Source: Vreelandella maris
GTDB lineage: Bacteria; Pseudomonadota; Gammaproteobacteria; Pseudomonadales; Halomonadaceae
Length of the DNA stretch: 64,000 nucleotides
NCBI RefSeq assembly: GCF_013371085.1
Contig: NZ_JABWCV010000003.1
Span: 186,001-250,000 of the forward strand
Direction of reading: 5' to 3'
Shown: one piece after another, positions 8,992 through 18,167 of the stretch
How positions within the stretch are numbered: position 1 is the stretch's first letter
Layout of the letters: every line of letters begins with the position of its first letter
The notes under the pieces: generated by a model
The model's database searches: none
Told to the model about the DNA's origin: nothing
The model's input: the letters and a program-made list of their open reading frames with translations, nothing else
Program-made: the position numbers and the translations under genes

Positions 8992-9942
8992 ATGTCGCGA
9001 ATCGAATACTTTCGCGTGTTTCAGCCGCGTTATGCGTTTACCACCCTACGCCGTGTTACTGGCCTGGGGGCGCTTGCCTTGCTATTGAATGGCTGTAGCG
9101 CTTCCCAACATATTAGCCAGGGCGAGCCTGCTGTTGAGAATAACCCGTTGCATGAACCCCAGCCTTTTGAGCGCTTAGCCCCAGTTACTTACACACCCGA
9201 GGCATGGCCACAGGCGTTAAAGGCGACTGTTTATCTGCCCAATGGATCAACAGATACGCGGCGACCCGCGGCATTAATAGTGCATGGAGGCGGCTGGCGC
9301 AATCGTACACCGCAAGATATGCAGGGCATTGCCGAACAGCTAGCCGGGCAAGGTTATGTGGCGGTGAATGTTGAGTACCGTTTTGCACCGGAATACCGCT
9401 TTCCCAACCAGCTACACGATTTGCAGCAGGCCATGAGCTGGATTCACACTAACGCCGATGAGTGGCAGGTGGATACCGATCGCATTGTGGGTGTGGGTTT
9501 TTCATCAGGCGCGCACTTGGTGAGTTTATTGGCACTCGCGGGCGCCGAAGGGCCACTGGCGGAACCTTATGGCGGTGAGCAGAGCCGTCTGGCCGCGGTG
9601 CTGGCGGGTGGTCTACCCAGTGACTTGCTTAAGTTCGATGACGGGCCGCTGGTGGTGGATTTTATTGGCGGCACCCGCGCAGAAAAGACCGAGGCGTACC
9701 GGCTAGCGTCGCCTGCTTGGCAAATTACCCCCCAGGCACCGCCGTTCTTTCTCTTCCACGGCAACTGGGACAAGCTCGTGCCGGTGGATCACGCCACGGA
9801 CTTCTATCAAGCCCTGCAGGCTAACAACATCGAAAGCGAACTATACCTGCAGCACTGGCGCGGCCACATCACCAGCTTCCTGCTGCGCGGTGGCGCTATT
9901 GATGCAGGCATCGCGTTTCTCAATCGGCAGGTTAACCCTTAA
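8992..9942 (+). CDS. Alpha/beta-hydrolase lipoprotein (carboxylesterase-like)
   Basis: 316 residues. A lipoprotein signal peptide ends at LLNGCSAS with Cys35 as the predicted lipidated residue, so the enzyme is probably membrane-anchored in the envelope. The fold is the hormone-sensitive-lipase/BD-FAE type of serine hydrolase: oxyanion motif HGGGW (about residue 99), nucleophile elbow GFSSGAH, and the late Asp and His (NWDKLVPV, WRGHITSF). The natural ester is unknown. The ATG has AAGGAG seven bases upstream. Its stop codon overlaps that of the convergent BaeR-like gene by four bases. Confidence 0.82.
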   Translation: MSRIEYFRVFQPRYAFTTLRRVTGLGALALLLNGCSASQHISQGEPAVENNPLHEPQPFERLAPVTYTPEAWPQALKATVYLPNGSTDTRRPAALIVHGGGWRNRTPQDMQGIAEQLAGQGYVAVNVEYRFAPEYRFPNQLHDLQQAMSWIHTNADEWQVDTDRIVGVGFSSGAHLVSLLALAGAEGPLAEPYGGEQSRLAAVLAGGLPSDLLKFDDGPLVVDFIGGTRAEKTEAYRLASPAWQITPQAPPFFLFHGNWDKLVPVDHATDFYQALQANNIESELYLQHWRGHITSFLLRGGAIDAGIAFLNRQVNP

Positions 9943-10634
9943 CCCTCCGGCTGATACTTATAGCCGACGCCATATACCGAGCGGATGATTTCCAGTTCTG
10001 GCAGCGCTTCGTGGATCTTCTTGCGCAGTTTTTTGATGTGGCTGTCCACGGTGCGCTCAGAAACGATGCGGTTATCGCGGTACATGTGATCCATCAACTG
10101 TTCGCGGCTGAAGATGCGCCCCGGCGCCTGCATCATGACGCGCAATAACTGAAACTCCACCGCGGTCAGGCCCAGGTCCTGCCCGTGGGCAAGGGCTTGC
10201 CAGCCGTCTTCGTTTAACACTACCGGGGCGTTTTGCACTTCACTCGGCGCCTCTGCTGCTGCTTGGCTGCGGCGCAGTACGGCTTTAACCCGAGCAACGA
10301 CTTCACGAGGGCTAAAAGGCTTACAGATATAGTCATCAGCCCCTAGCTCCAGGCCCAGCAGGCGGTCGACCTCTTCTACCTTGGCAGTGACCATGATGAT
10401 CGCTATGGAAGGCCACAGCTGGCGAATTTCCTTGCTCAGAGTAAGGCCATCTTTACCCGGTAGCATAATATCGAGCAGCACCAGGGCTGGGGAGTGCTGC
10501 TCAAGCCACGGCATCACTTCATCGCCGTGGCCCAGGGTGGTCACCTCAAAGCCATGAGTGGTTAAGTAGTCCGCCATCAGGCGGGCAATTTTCGGTTCAT
10601 CCTCAACAACGAGCAAAGAGGCAGCATGAGACAT
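9939..10634 (-). CDS. OmpR-family response regulator, BaeR-like
   Basis: 231 residues from the ATG at 10634 (MSHAASLLVVEDE). An ATG 36 bases further upstream is possible, but its 12 extra residues are not typical of the family and neither start has a strong ribosome site. The receiver domain has Asp55 (LVLLDIMLPG) and the Lys of YICKPFSP; the C-terminal winged helix ends in SERTVDSHIKKLRKK and VYGVGYKY. It is the last gene of the efflux operon (MFP, RND, kinase, regulator), 74 bases after the kinase. It most likely responds to envelope stress or drugs and activates the pump operon, by analogy with BaeSR-mdt. Confidence 0.85.
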   Translation of the reverse strand: MSHAASLLVVEDEPKIARLMADYLTTHGFEVTTLGHGDEVMPWLEQHSPALVLLDIMLPGKDGLTLSKEIRQLWPSIAIIMVTAKVEEVDRLLGLELGADDYICKPFSPREVVARVKAVLRRSQAAAEAPSEVQNAPVVLNEDGWQALAHGQDLGLTAVEFQLLRVMMQAPGRIFSREQLMDHMYRDNRIVSERTVDSHIKKLRKKIHEALPELEIIRSVYGVGYKYQPEG

Positions 10635-10708
10635 AGCGGTAGACTCGCTTAGCAGTGAACGGGAAAGCATGGCTTAAAACAGTTTTTAAACACGAATTCT
10701 GAAAAACA

Positions 10709-12115
10709 TTAATTAGCGGCCAACAAAGGAAAGCGCAGCGTCCAGCGCAGCCCACCTAGCGTGGAGGGAGAGGGCGTCAGCGTTGCACCATGGGCATTGA
10801 CCAAGGCACTCGCAATAGAGAGCCCTAGACCGCTGCCGCCACTAGCGCGGCTGCGTGATCCTTCCACTCGGTAGAGGCGCTCGGTCAAACGGGCCAGCTC
10901 GCCTTCCGGTACCCCCGGCGTACTATCTTCCCAAGTGACTACTGCCTCCCCTTTCTGAGTCGTGAGCGTAACACGCAGCTCTCCCGGCGGCTGGGTGTAG
11001 GCGCAGCTGTTGTCCAGCAGGTTGTTCCAAAGTTGGCGCAGGCGCTGAGCATCGCCACGAATCATAATGCCAGGCTCGATCTTTTCCGTCAGCGTTAAAC
11101 CGCTGTCCACTAACCAGCGATCAGCGTCAGCCAGTCGGCTAGCCAGGCAGTCGCTTAGATCCATCGGCGCCAGTTGTATATCCAGCGCGCCCGCGTCGCT
11201 TTGGGAAAGCAGACGTAAATCCGCCACTAAGCGCTCTAGCTGACCCACCTCCTGGGCGAGAGAGCTAAGATTTTCCTGGTTGAGTGGCCGGATGCCATCC
11301 TGCATGGCTTCGATCTCTCCGCGCAGTACCGCCAGCGGCGTGCGCAGCTCATGGGCCGTATCTGATACCCAGCGGGCGCGGGCATCACGGCTGGCTTCCA
11401 GCGTGGCGGCAAGCACATTGAAATCCCGCGCTAGGCGAGAGAGTTCGTCGCGGCCGCGTTCCGGTAGCCGGGTGTGGTAGTCGCCTTCGGTAAGGCGCAA
11501 TGTGGCGCCGGCCAATGCCCGGGTACGACGCCCCAGCCACCAGGAAAGCCCGCCCGCCAGTAGCAATGAAGCAACGCAGAGTGATATGACGATAAGTACC
11601 AGATTACGCTGCTGGCGCTCCAGGAAGCGGCTCTCCATGCGCTCCATCATTTCCCGCGGCGGCCGGAATCCCAGCGACCCGATAGTGGTTTCACCGCTTT
11701 GCAGGGTTAGCCAATGCCAGTTGCCCGAGTTTTCGCGCCCGCTGTTCGGCGGCACGACAAAGCGTCCATCTTCCGCGCGCAGGCTAAAGTCACGCGCTTC
11801 ACCTAGCGGTGAGGGTCGGTCGCGATGCTCCTGGCCCAGTTCAAAACGAACAATAAACGGCCAGCGTTCCGGTGACTGCTCCAGCCACTCCCAGCTCTGC
11901 TGGGTTTCCCAGCGTGTGACAAGACCATCTGCCAGCAGCGTGGCGCGGCGCTCCTGAGCTTGGTTGAGATAGTCGAGAAAGCCGCGGTCAATACTGTAGG
12001 AGACGGCCAGAAACATACTGGCTGAGATGGCCACATTGACGCTTAGGATAATCACAAACAGCTTCAGGCCCAGCCGAGAGGGCCGCCATTGGCGTATCGC
12101 GGTGAGCATGGTCAT
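10709..12115 (-). CDS. Sensor histidine kinase, BaeS-like
   Basis: 468 residues. TM1 lies at about 17-39, a periplasmic sensor region at 40-170, TM2 at 171-193, then HAMP, HisKA with His255 (SDTAHELRTPLA) and an HATPase domain (NNLLDNSCAYTQPPG, SGLGLSIASALV). The start shares one base with the pump stop (TAATG), which means translational coupling. It is the inner-membrane partner of the BaeR-like regulator that follows, and presumably senses envelope-damaging compounds exported by the pump encoded just upstream. Confidence 0.87.
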   Translation of the reverse strand: MTMLTAIRQWRPSRLGLKLFVIILSVNVAISASMFLAVSYSIDRGFLDYLNQAQERRATLLADGLVTRWETQQSWEWLEQSPERWPFIVRFELGQEHRDRPSPLGEARDFSLRAEDGRFVVPPNSGRENSGNWHWLTLQSGETTIGSLGFRPPREMMERMESRFLERQQRNLVLIVISLCVASLLLAGGLSWWLGRRTRALAGATLRLTEGDYHTRLPERGRDELSRLARDFNVLAATLEASRDARARWVSDTAHELRTPLAVLRGEIEAMQDGIRPLNQENLSSLAQEVGQLERLVADLRLLSQSDAGALDIQLAPMDLSDCLASRLADADRWLVDSGLTLTEKIEPGIMIRGDAQRLRQLWNNLLDNSCAYTQPPGELRVTLTTQKGEAVVTWEDSTPGVPEGELARLTERLYRVEGSRSRASGGSGLGLSIASALVNAHGATLTPSPSTLGGLRWTLRFPLLAAN

Positions 12116-15100
12116 TAATGAGTGCCCTCCTCGTGGCTAGGGGTAGAGGGAAGAGTTTTAGGCTGACGCGGGGCACTAAGCCGTTCGCGAACATTCTCCA
12201 TGCCCAGGTAGAGGCAGGGCACCAGAATTAACAGAATAGCCGTAGCGAACAGCATGCCAAAACCTAGCGAAATCGCCATCGGAATCATAAAGCGTGCCTG
12301 CCGCGAGGTTTCCAAGATCATGGGTGCCAAGCCCAAGAAGGTCGTCAATGTGGTCATCATAATTGGCCGTAAACGGCGGGTAGCCGCTGCCACGATAGCG
12401 CCCCGGGCATCCATGCCTTCGCGGCGTTTACGGTTGGCGTAGTCGATCAGCACCAGCGCATCATTAATTACCACGCCAGAGAGCGCGAGCATGCCCAGCA
12501 AACTGATAATCGAAAGCCCGAAACCCATAATCATATGGCCAGCTACTGCACCGACAATACCGAAGGGAATGGCGGCCAATACCAGCAGCGGCTGCAAATA
12601 GCTACGGAACGGAATGGCGAGCAGGGCGTAAAGGGCGGCAATCATTAACCACATGGAGGTTTTGAGCGTGGCCAAGTTATCGGCGGTGTCCTGCTGACGA
12701 CCGCCCATGCTGACCTCAAGCCCTGGCCAAGTTGCCTCAAGGTTGGGGAACACCTCTTCCTGCAGCGTTGCCAGTACCTGGTTAATGGCCAGATCGCTTT
12801 CCGAGTCGGCGGTCACGGTAATAATCCGTCGCCCGTTAATGCGCTCAAGGCTGCTAGAGGCTTGGCTGATGGTGATGTCGGCTACCCGCGACAGTGGCAC
12901 GCTGAGGCCGTCAGGCGTGCGCACCGGCATGCGGTAGAGCTCATTCAGGCTGTCGCGATTGTCGTTGGGCAGACGAACCTCAACGCTGATTTCACTGCGC
13001 CCGACGTACTGTTCAAGTGCCGTGGCACCCTGAAGAGGCCCGCGTAGCGCTTCGGCTAAATTGCTACCTGTGAGCCCCAGCGCGCGGCCTTCGGCAGAAA
13101 GACGCATCTCTAACTGCGGTTTGCCGTCGCCCAGGCCGCTGTCGATATCGGTGAGTCCATAGCCGCCCAATGTTTCCGCCAAGCGTTCGGCGGCGGCTTC
13201 CAATACCTGCGTGTCCGGGTGGGAAAGGCGAAGGCTGAGCGCCGCGCCGCTGCCGGGCCCGCCGACGTCTGCCTCAAAACGCACTGACTGAGCACCGAGC
13301 AAATCGCCGGATAGGTCGCGCCACTCCCGGGCGATGCGCGACGGTGGCCAAGCCTCTAAACTCTCGCTGGCTATATCCAAACGCACTTCCAGGCTTTCGC
13401 CGTCCAGGCGGCTGCGTGAGCTACTAAAGCTGAGTGTTTCTTCACGCTCGCTGAGAACATCTGCGGCGTCGAGCAGCTGTTGGCTAAGCTCGCGACTAAC
13501 GCTGATATTGCTGCCAATGGGCAGGGTGACCGTGGCTTGCACCTGATCTGATTCGACCCGTGGCATCAGGGAAAAACCCAAACGCCCGCTCATTGCCCAG
13601 GAGAGGGCGATCAATAGAATGGCGATGCCCAGCGAAATACTCAGCAGGCGTTGGTTCAGCGCGCGCTGCAGAAACGGCTCGAACTGACGATAGGTGAAGT
13701 GGTGTAAGCCACCCTGAAGGCGTTGGCGAAGTGATTCAAGCGGACGCTGCCACGCCGGGGTTTGGCGCGGTTTGCGGCTATGCGCTAAGTGGGCGGGCAG
13801 TATGACGAGCGCTTCCAGCCAGGAGATCAGAAAGACGGTCACCACCACCACCGGAACCGTGGCAAAAATCAGCCCTAAAAAGCCCGGTAAAAAAAGCAGC
13901 GGTAGGAAGGCAACGATATTAGACAGAATGGCAAACGTAAGCGGCGTGGCGATCTCGCTGGCGCCTTTCACCGCTGCATCGCGCAGTGAGTAACCCTCTT
14001 CCCGATAGCTGTAGATATTTTCGCCAACGATAATGGCGTCATCCACCACGATCCCCAGGGCGATAATAAAGGCGAACATCGACATCATGTTGAGCGAGAC
14101 GCCGATCCAGGGCAGAAACAGCATGGCGCCTAGGAACGCCGTCGGAATGCCCAGGGTGACCCAGAAGGCCAGCCGTGCTTCCAGAAACAGCGCCATGAGT
14201 ACCAATACCAGCGCTAGCCCCATCCAGGCGTTTTTAAGCAGCAGGCTCAGGCGGTCTTCGTAAACTTCCGAGCTGTCGCGGGAAATATCCAGGCTAACGC
14301 CTTCCGGCATGCCTGCCCGCAAGCGCTCAAGCTCTCCGTTGACCGCTTCAGAGATACTGGTCGGGGTCTGGTCGCCAATCTGATAAACATCCACAGAGAG
14401 GCCGGGCTGACCGTTATAGAACTCCTCGCGATCGGTCTCGGCAAAGCCGTCGCTGACCCTGGCAATGTCGCCCAGCGAAATCGGAGCGCCCTGAGTGCTG
14501 GTTAGTATCGGCAGCTCTGCAAAGGCTTCGGCGCTATTGCGCCGCCCTTGATAGCGAATTAGCCACTCGCCTTCGGCCGTCGTTAGCTGACCGCTGGCAA
14601 GGTCAAGCGCCTCTTCGGCTATGCGACTAGCCAACTCCTGATGGTCGAGACCAAAGCGCTCGATGGCCTCTTCATCCAGATGGACTTGAATCTCCCGCTC
14701 GCGGTTGCCGGAAAGCTCAGCGCGGGAAATGCCCGAGGTGGCTTGCAGCTCGCCGCGTACATCTTCGGCTGCGTCGTGGAGTGCCTCTAGGCCGACCTGA
14801 CCATAAACCTGCAGGCTGAGCACACTGCGAGAGCGTCCCGCCAGGGTGAAACGCGGTGGATCGGCGGCGCTGGGCAGCGTGGTGATAGCGTTCACTGCCT
14901 GCTGAATATCCTGATAGGCGCGCATGACATCAATGCCGTCAATCAGCGTAGCGCTGACGTTGGCGCTGCCTTCGCTGGCCGTAGCCGTGAGCTCATCAAT
15001 GCCTTCGACATCGGCGATCGCGGCTTCTACCGGTAGCAGCAGGCTCTGTTCAACATCTTCCGGCGTGGCGCCGGGATAGCTAATCGTTACTTGCACGACT

Positions 15101-15240
15101 TCGATGTCGAATTCAGGAAACACTTCCTTTTTAATCGCCAGCGACGCCATTAGGCCGCCGACGATAAACAGCACCATCAATAAGTTGGGGGCTACCCCGT
15201 GATCCACCATCCAAGCCAATGGGCCGCGTGGCACCTTCAT
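12115..15240 (-). CDS. RND-family efflux pump, inner-membrane permease
   Basis: 1041 residues, the normal AcrB/MdtC size. It has an N-terminal TM helix after [15 protein letters not shown], two large periplasmic loops, and two six-helix clusters, with the TM4 proton-relay motif [15 protein letters not shown] and its C-terminal counterpart [16 protein letters not shown]. It exports toxic hydrophobic compounds with proton antiport, using the membrane fusion protein encoded immediately upstream (ATGA overlap). No outer-membrane TolC-type gene is in the operon, so it must borrow one. Substrates cannot be told from the sequence. Confidence 0.9.
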   Translation of the reverse strand: MKVPRGPLAWMVDHGVAPNLLMVLFIVGGLMASLAIKKEVFPEFDIEVVQVTISYPGATPEDVEQSLLLPVEAAIADVEGIDELTATASEGSANVSATLIDGIDVMRAYQDIQQAVNAITTLPSAADPPRFTLAGRSRSVLSLQVYGQVGLEALHDAAEDVRGELQATSGISRAELSGNREREIQVHLDEEAIERFGLDHQELASRIAEEALDLASGQLTTAEGEWLIRYQGRRNSAEAFAELPILTSTQGAPISLGDIARVSDGFAETDREEFYNGQPGLSVDVYQIGDQTPTSISEAVNGELERLRAGMPEGVSLDISRDSSEVYEDRLSLLLKNAWMGLALVLVLMALFLEARLAFWVTLGIPTAFLGAMLFLPWIGVSLNMMSMFAFIIALGIVVDDAIIVGENIYSYREEGYSLRDAAVKGASEIATPLTFAILSNIVAFLPLLFLPGFLGLIFATVPVVVVTVFLISWLEALVILPAHLAHSRKPRQTPAWQRPLESLRQRLQGGLHHFTYRQFEPFLQRALNQRLLSISLGIAILLIALSWAMSGRLGFSLMPRVESDQVQATVTLPIGSNISVSRELSQQLLDAADVLSEREETLSFSSSRSRLDGESLEVRLDIASESLEAWPPSRIAREWRDLSGDLLGAQSVRFEADVGGPGSGAALSLRLSHPDTQVLEAAAERLAETLGGYGLTDIDSGLGDGKPQLEMRLSAEGRALGLTGSNLAEALRGPLQGATALEQYVGRSEISVEVRLPNDNRDSLNELYRMPVRTPDGLSVPLSRVADITISQASSSLERINGRRIITVTADSESDLAINQVLATLQEEVFPNLEATWPGLEVSMGGRQQDTADNLATLKTSMWLMIAALYALLAIPFRSYLQPLLVLAAIPFGIVGAVAGHMIMGFGLSIISLLGMLALSGVVINDALVLIDYANRKRREGMDARGAIVAAATRRLRPIMMTTLTTFLGLAPMILETSRQARFMIPMAISLGFGMLFATAILLILVPCLYLGMENVRERLSAPRQPKTLPSTPSHEEGTH

Positions 15241-16463
15241 GATTCATCTCCCGGTTCATCTCCTGCTTGGGCCGGGGTGTCGTTGGGCCGGCGAATGCGC
15301 ACTAGCTGGCCTTCTCTAGGCTGGGCCAAGCCCGCGGTGACGACCTGCTGGCCTGTTTCAAGACCGCTACGAATTAAGGCGTCGTCTTCCCCTCGATAGG
15401 CCAGGGTGACCGGCGTGCGGCGTAGGCGATTCTCTTCGTCGACCCGCCAAGTGACGTCACCGGGGCGAAGCGCCGAAGAGGGCAGTGATATGAGCTGCTC
15501 TTGAATCGAAGGTTGGAAGGAGGCCCGCAGCACATCGCCCAAACGCAGGGCAGGACCATCGGTCTCGAGCGCTAACGGGTCGTTCACCGCGATAAGTAGC
15601 TGTGCCTGCAGGCCATTCTCTTCCAGGCTGGGCAGCATCGACACCAGCGTGCCTTCTCGAGTGGAGCCTTCGGGCCAGCCGCGGCTGGTTAACGTCACGC
15701 TACTGCCCGCTTCCAGCCACTCCATCCACTCACCGGGTAGTGAGGCGCGCACCCAAAACTGCTCGACGCCCACCAGGTGCAATACCTCGGTTCCTTGACT
15801 GAGCAGACTGCCAGCGCCGACCAAGCGCTCCTGTACCATGGCCCGCCAGGGAGCGGTGAGGGTTGCGCGCTCAACATTCAGTGCTGCCTGGTCGCGGGCC
15901 ACGCGTGCTTGGGTGAGTTCGGCTTGTGCTTGGCGCAGCTGTGGTTCACGCAGTACCAGCGAACGTCGCTCAGCAGAAAGCTGACGCCCAAAGGATTCGT
16001 ACTCACTGCGGGCGCGCTGCTGTTCCGCCTGCTCTAAAGCAAGTAACGCTTGCGCAGTGGCCAGCTGCGCTTCGGCATCTTCCAGGCTTAGCGCCAGGTC
16101 GGCTTGATCAATAAACGCCACGGCGGCATCCTGTTCAACGACTTGGCCAGGCACAACACCATCGGCAAACCGCTCCAATTGCCCCGCCACACGGCTGGCT
16201 AACATCGCCTCCTGTTCTGCTTCAACGCGCCCAAAGCCGTAAAGATTAGGTGCCTGAACACTCGCGTTTACCGTGACGACATCTACCATAGTAGATAGAG
16301 GCTCCGGCGGAGGGGTTCGCTCAATACGGGGCGGTTGGGTAATAATCCACCAGGCGAGCGCCAGGGTGCCCATAAGAATCAATAATGCCACCACAGCGCC
16401 TATACGAATGCGGCCTCGTTGGTAAGATGATTGGGGGGAAGAGTGGGAGCGTTTTGGTGTCAT
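15237..16463 (-). CDS. RND efflux membrane fusion protein (HlyD/AcrA family)
   Basis: 408 residues. There is one N-terminal membrane anchor (about 20-42), lipoyl/barrel-sandwich halves around residues 70-110 and 205-225, and a long Gln/Glu/Ala-rich coiled-coil hairpin in between (about 115-200). A beta-barrel and a membrane-proximal domain follow. It bridges the RND permease to an outer-membrane channel. It is first in the four-gene operon, overlapping the pump gene by four bases. The promoter must lie in the ~205-base region shared with the divergent TetR gene. Confidence 0.88.
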   Translation of the reverse strand: MTPKRSHSSPQSSYQRGRIRIGAVVALLILMGTLALAWWIITQPPRIERTPPPEPLSTMVDVVTVNASVQAPNLYGFGRVEAEQEAMLASRVAGQLERFADGVVPGQVVEQDAAVAFIDQADLALSLEDAEAQLATAQALLALEQAEQQRARSEYESFGRQLSAERRSLVLREPQLRQAQAELTQARVARDQAALNVERATLTAPWRAMVQERLVGAGSLLSQGTEVLHLVGVEQFWVRASLPGEWMEWLEAGSSVTLTSRGWPEGSTREGTLVSMLPSLEENGLQAQLLIAVNDPLALETDGPALRLGDVLRASFQPSIQEQLISLPSSALRPGDVTWRVDEENRLRRTPVTLAYRGEDDALIRSGLETGQQVVTAGLAQPREGQLVRIRRPNDTPAQAGDEPGDES

Positions 16464-16642
16464 TACCGCGCGTCATCCGTTGGCTAGGGCGAAAATTCCA
16501 GAAAAATAAGCGTATGATGCTAGCATCACGCATTGTTAAGCAGCGATTAGTCAAGCAATGTGCAAATAACATGTAATTAACATTTACTTGGCACTCAATC
16601 CTTTGGCTTTTACTTACTTGGCTTTCACTCATTTGATAGTGA

Positions 16643-16658
16643 TAGACTGACTGGTCTA
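16643..16658. promoter_or_regulatory. NemR-box-like operator
   Basis: TAGACTGACTGGTCTA matches the E. coli NemR box pattern TAGACCNNNNGGTCTA at every fixed position but one. It lies 11 bases before the ATG of the NemR-like TetR gene, so bound repressor would block that gene's transcription start. Confidence 0.7.
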
Positions 16659-16668
16659 CTTTAAGTAT

Positions 16669-17259
16669 ATGAAAAACAATGTAACCCGCGACAAATTAAT
16701 TGATAGTGGCGCCCAGCTGATTAGTCAGCAAGGCTACAACGCGACGGGTATTAACGCCGTTTTAAAGGCCTGCGGTGTACCCAAAGGTTCCTTCTATCAC
16801 TACTTCTCCAGCAAAGAGGATTTCGGGCTGGCGGTGATTGAGCGCTTTGCGGCTGCTTATGACGAAACGCTGGTGGCACTGCTGGAAGATAGTGAGACGC
16901 CGCCACTTGAGCGCCTGAAACGGTACTTCGCGGCAGGCCGTGACCATATGCACGAGTGCGATCACGCCACGGGCTGTTTGATCGGTAATCTTGGCCAAGA
17001 GCTTTCAGGCCAGAATGACACCTTCCGCGATGCGCTAAATCTTGTGTTTCAGCGCTGGGAGCAGCGCTTTATACGCTGCTTGCAGGATGCCCAAAGACGG
17101 GGAGATATTGCTACTCATACCGCCCCAGCATCGCTTGCCAGCTTTATTCTAAGCGGCTGGGAAGGGGCTATTCTACGTGCTAAGACGCTTAAATCCGTTG
17201 AGCCCATGGAACATTTTGAAGCGATTTTGTTCCAGCAGGTGTTAGTCGCTAAAGATTAA
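16669..17259 (+). CDS. TetR-family repressor, NemR/AcuR-like
   Basis: 196 residues. The N-terminal TetR helix-turn-helix (about 10-55) includes GYNATGINAVLKACGVPKGSFYHYF, the form typical of the NemR/AcuR/RutR-like group. The ligand domain contains a Cys-containing segment (HECDHATGCLIGNL) that could sense electrophiles, as Cys106 does in NemR. Its own start is preceded by a NemR-like box, which suggests autoregulation. It diverges from the RND efflux operon, so it may also control the pump. Neither nemA nor gloA is adjacent. Its stop overlaps the convergent XRE-type gene by four bases. Confidence 0.82.
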   Translation: MKNNVTRDKLIDSGAQLISQQGYNATGINAVLKACGVPKGSFYHYFSSKEDFGLAVIERFAAAYDETLVALLEDSETPPLERLKRYFAAGRDHMHECDHATGCLIGNLGQELSGQNDTFRDALNLVFQRWEQRFIRCLQDAQRRGDIATHTAPASLASFILSGWEGAILRAKTLKSVEPMEHFEAILFQQVLVAKD

Positions 17260-18059
17260 TGTCTGGCGCGGAAGTGATGCTCATCAGTGGCCACATCGTT
17301 TCGAGTCGCGGTTATTAGGGCAGCATCTAGTGATGGGTCATTCAGCGCTACCAAGCCACACTGTGCCAGCGCTTCGCGCAGGCTGACCTGTTCATCCAAA
17401 CGTTGATACACAACCCGTACACAGCAGGGCATGCGCTCGCTGTTATCCGCCACGCCCATTTTTAAGCCGGTCAAACGCGTCACTTGGCTCTGAAAGCTCG
17501 GAAATAGAATCGTCTGAGTGATTTCGTGGCCGTTAAGGGTTTCGTGGTCGACCAAAAAGAGCCGATCAGCAAGCTTAACCGCGGTGCCTACATAGCGATT
17601 GTGACACGGGCGGACGCCAGGTGTGGTCTGCATTCGCTCGGTGCGCTGATAGATCACGCCACCTTCACGTGCTTCCAGGCACACCAAGGTTCGCATTAAC
17701 TGCCCCGGTCGCGACATTGAGTGATAAAGCTCAAAGTAACGACCAATGTAGCGCTCCATACCTTCACTGCCGCGCTGAACCAGTGCGTTTGGCCAAGGCA
17801 ATGCTGCTGGGGTTGCTTCTGACTTTAGTTGGCCGGTTTGCACCAGGGCGCGAAAATCGTGGTGAGGAAGTGCGATATCCTCAGTGGTGACGCCAAAAAA
17901 GTGGCAAATTCGCTGAAGTGCTGCGTGGCTGGGACGGTAGCGCCCACTCAGGTAGCGGTTAAACTGAGCACGGTTGATCGTTAAGCGCCGACAAACCTCA
18001 GCAATAGACGGGTAGTAGCTGCAGAGCAGGCGCAGGTTGGCCACAAAATCGTCATGCAT
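17256..18059 (-). CDS. XRE-type helix-turn-helix transcriptional regulator
   Basis: 267 residues. The first ~65 residues form a Cro/CI-type HTH (SIAEVCRRLTINRAQFNRYLSGRYRPSHAAL). The remaining ~200 residues are a soluble domain that I do not recognise; it contains a NRYVGTAVKLADRLFLVDHE segment and looks like a ligand or effector domain. It is convergent with the TetR gene and sits upstream, in the same direction, of nothing obvious. The target is unknown. Confidence 0.65.
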   Translation of the reverse strand: MHDDFVANLRLLCSYYPSIAEVCRRLTINRAQFNRYLSGRYRPSHAALQRICHFFGVTTEDIALPHHDFRALVQTGQLKSEATPAALPWPNALVQRGSEGMERYIGRYFELYHSMSRPGQLMRTLVCLEAREGGVIYQRTERMQTTPGVRPCHNRYVGTAVKLADRLFLVDHETLNGHEITQTILFPSFQSQVTRLTGLKMGVADNSERMPCCVRVVYQRLDEQVSLREALAQCGLVALNDPSLDAALITATRNDVATDEHHFRARH

Positions 18060-18119
18060 GGGGTGACTCGATTCTCTTAGTGTCGTGGCTGCCTAATGTG
18101 ATGGTTCACGCCTCAGAGT

Positions 18120-18146
18120 GCAACGGCCCTGTGACAGGGCCGTTGC
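18120..18146 (-). terminator. Hairpin downstream of the quinone oxidoreductase gene
   Basis: A perfect 12-bp stem GCAACGGCCCTG / CAGGGCCGTTGC with a 3-base loop, 22 bases after the stop at 18168. No T-run follows on the minus strand, so termination is likely but not certain. Confidence 0.55.
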
Positions 18147-18167
18147 GTCAATCAATTTCTATCCTGC

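Noticed and set aside
16321-16632. 103-codon minus-strand frame over the start of the fusion-protein gene
   Set aside because: It overlaps the N-terminus of the membrane fusion protein in another frame and shows no domain.
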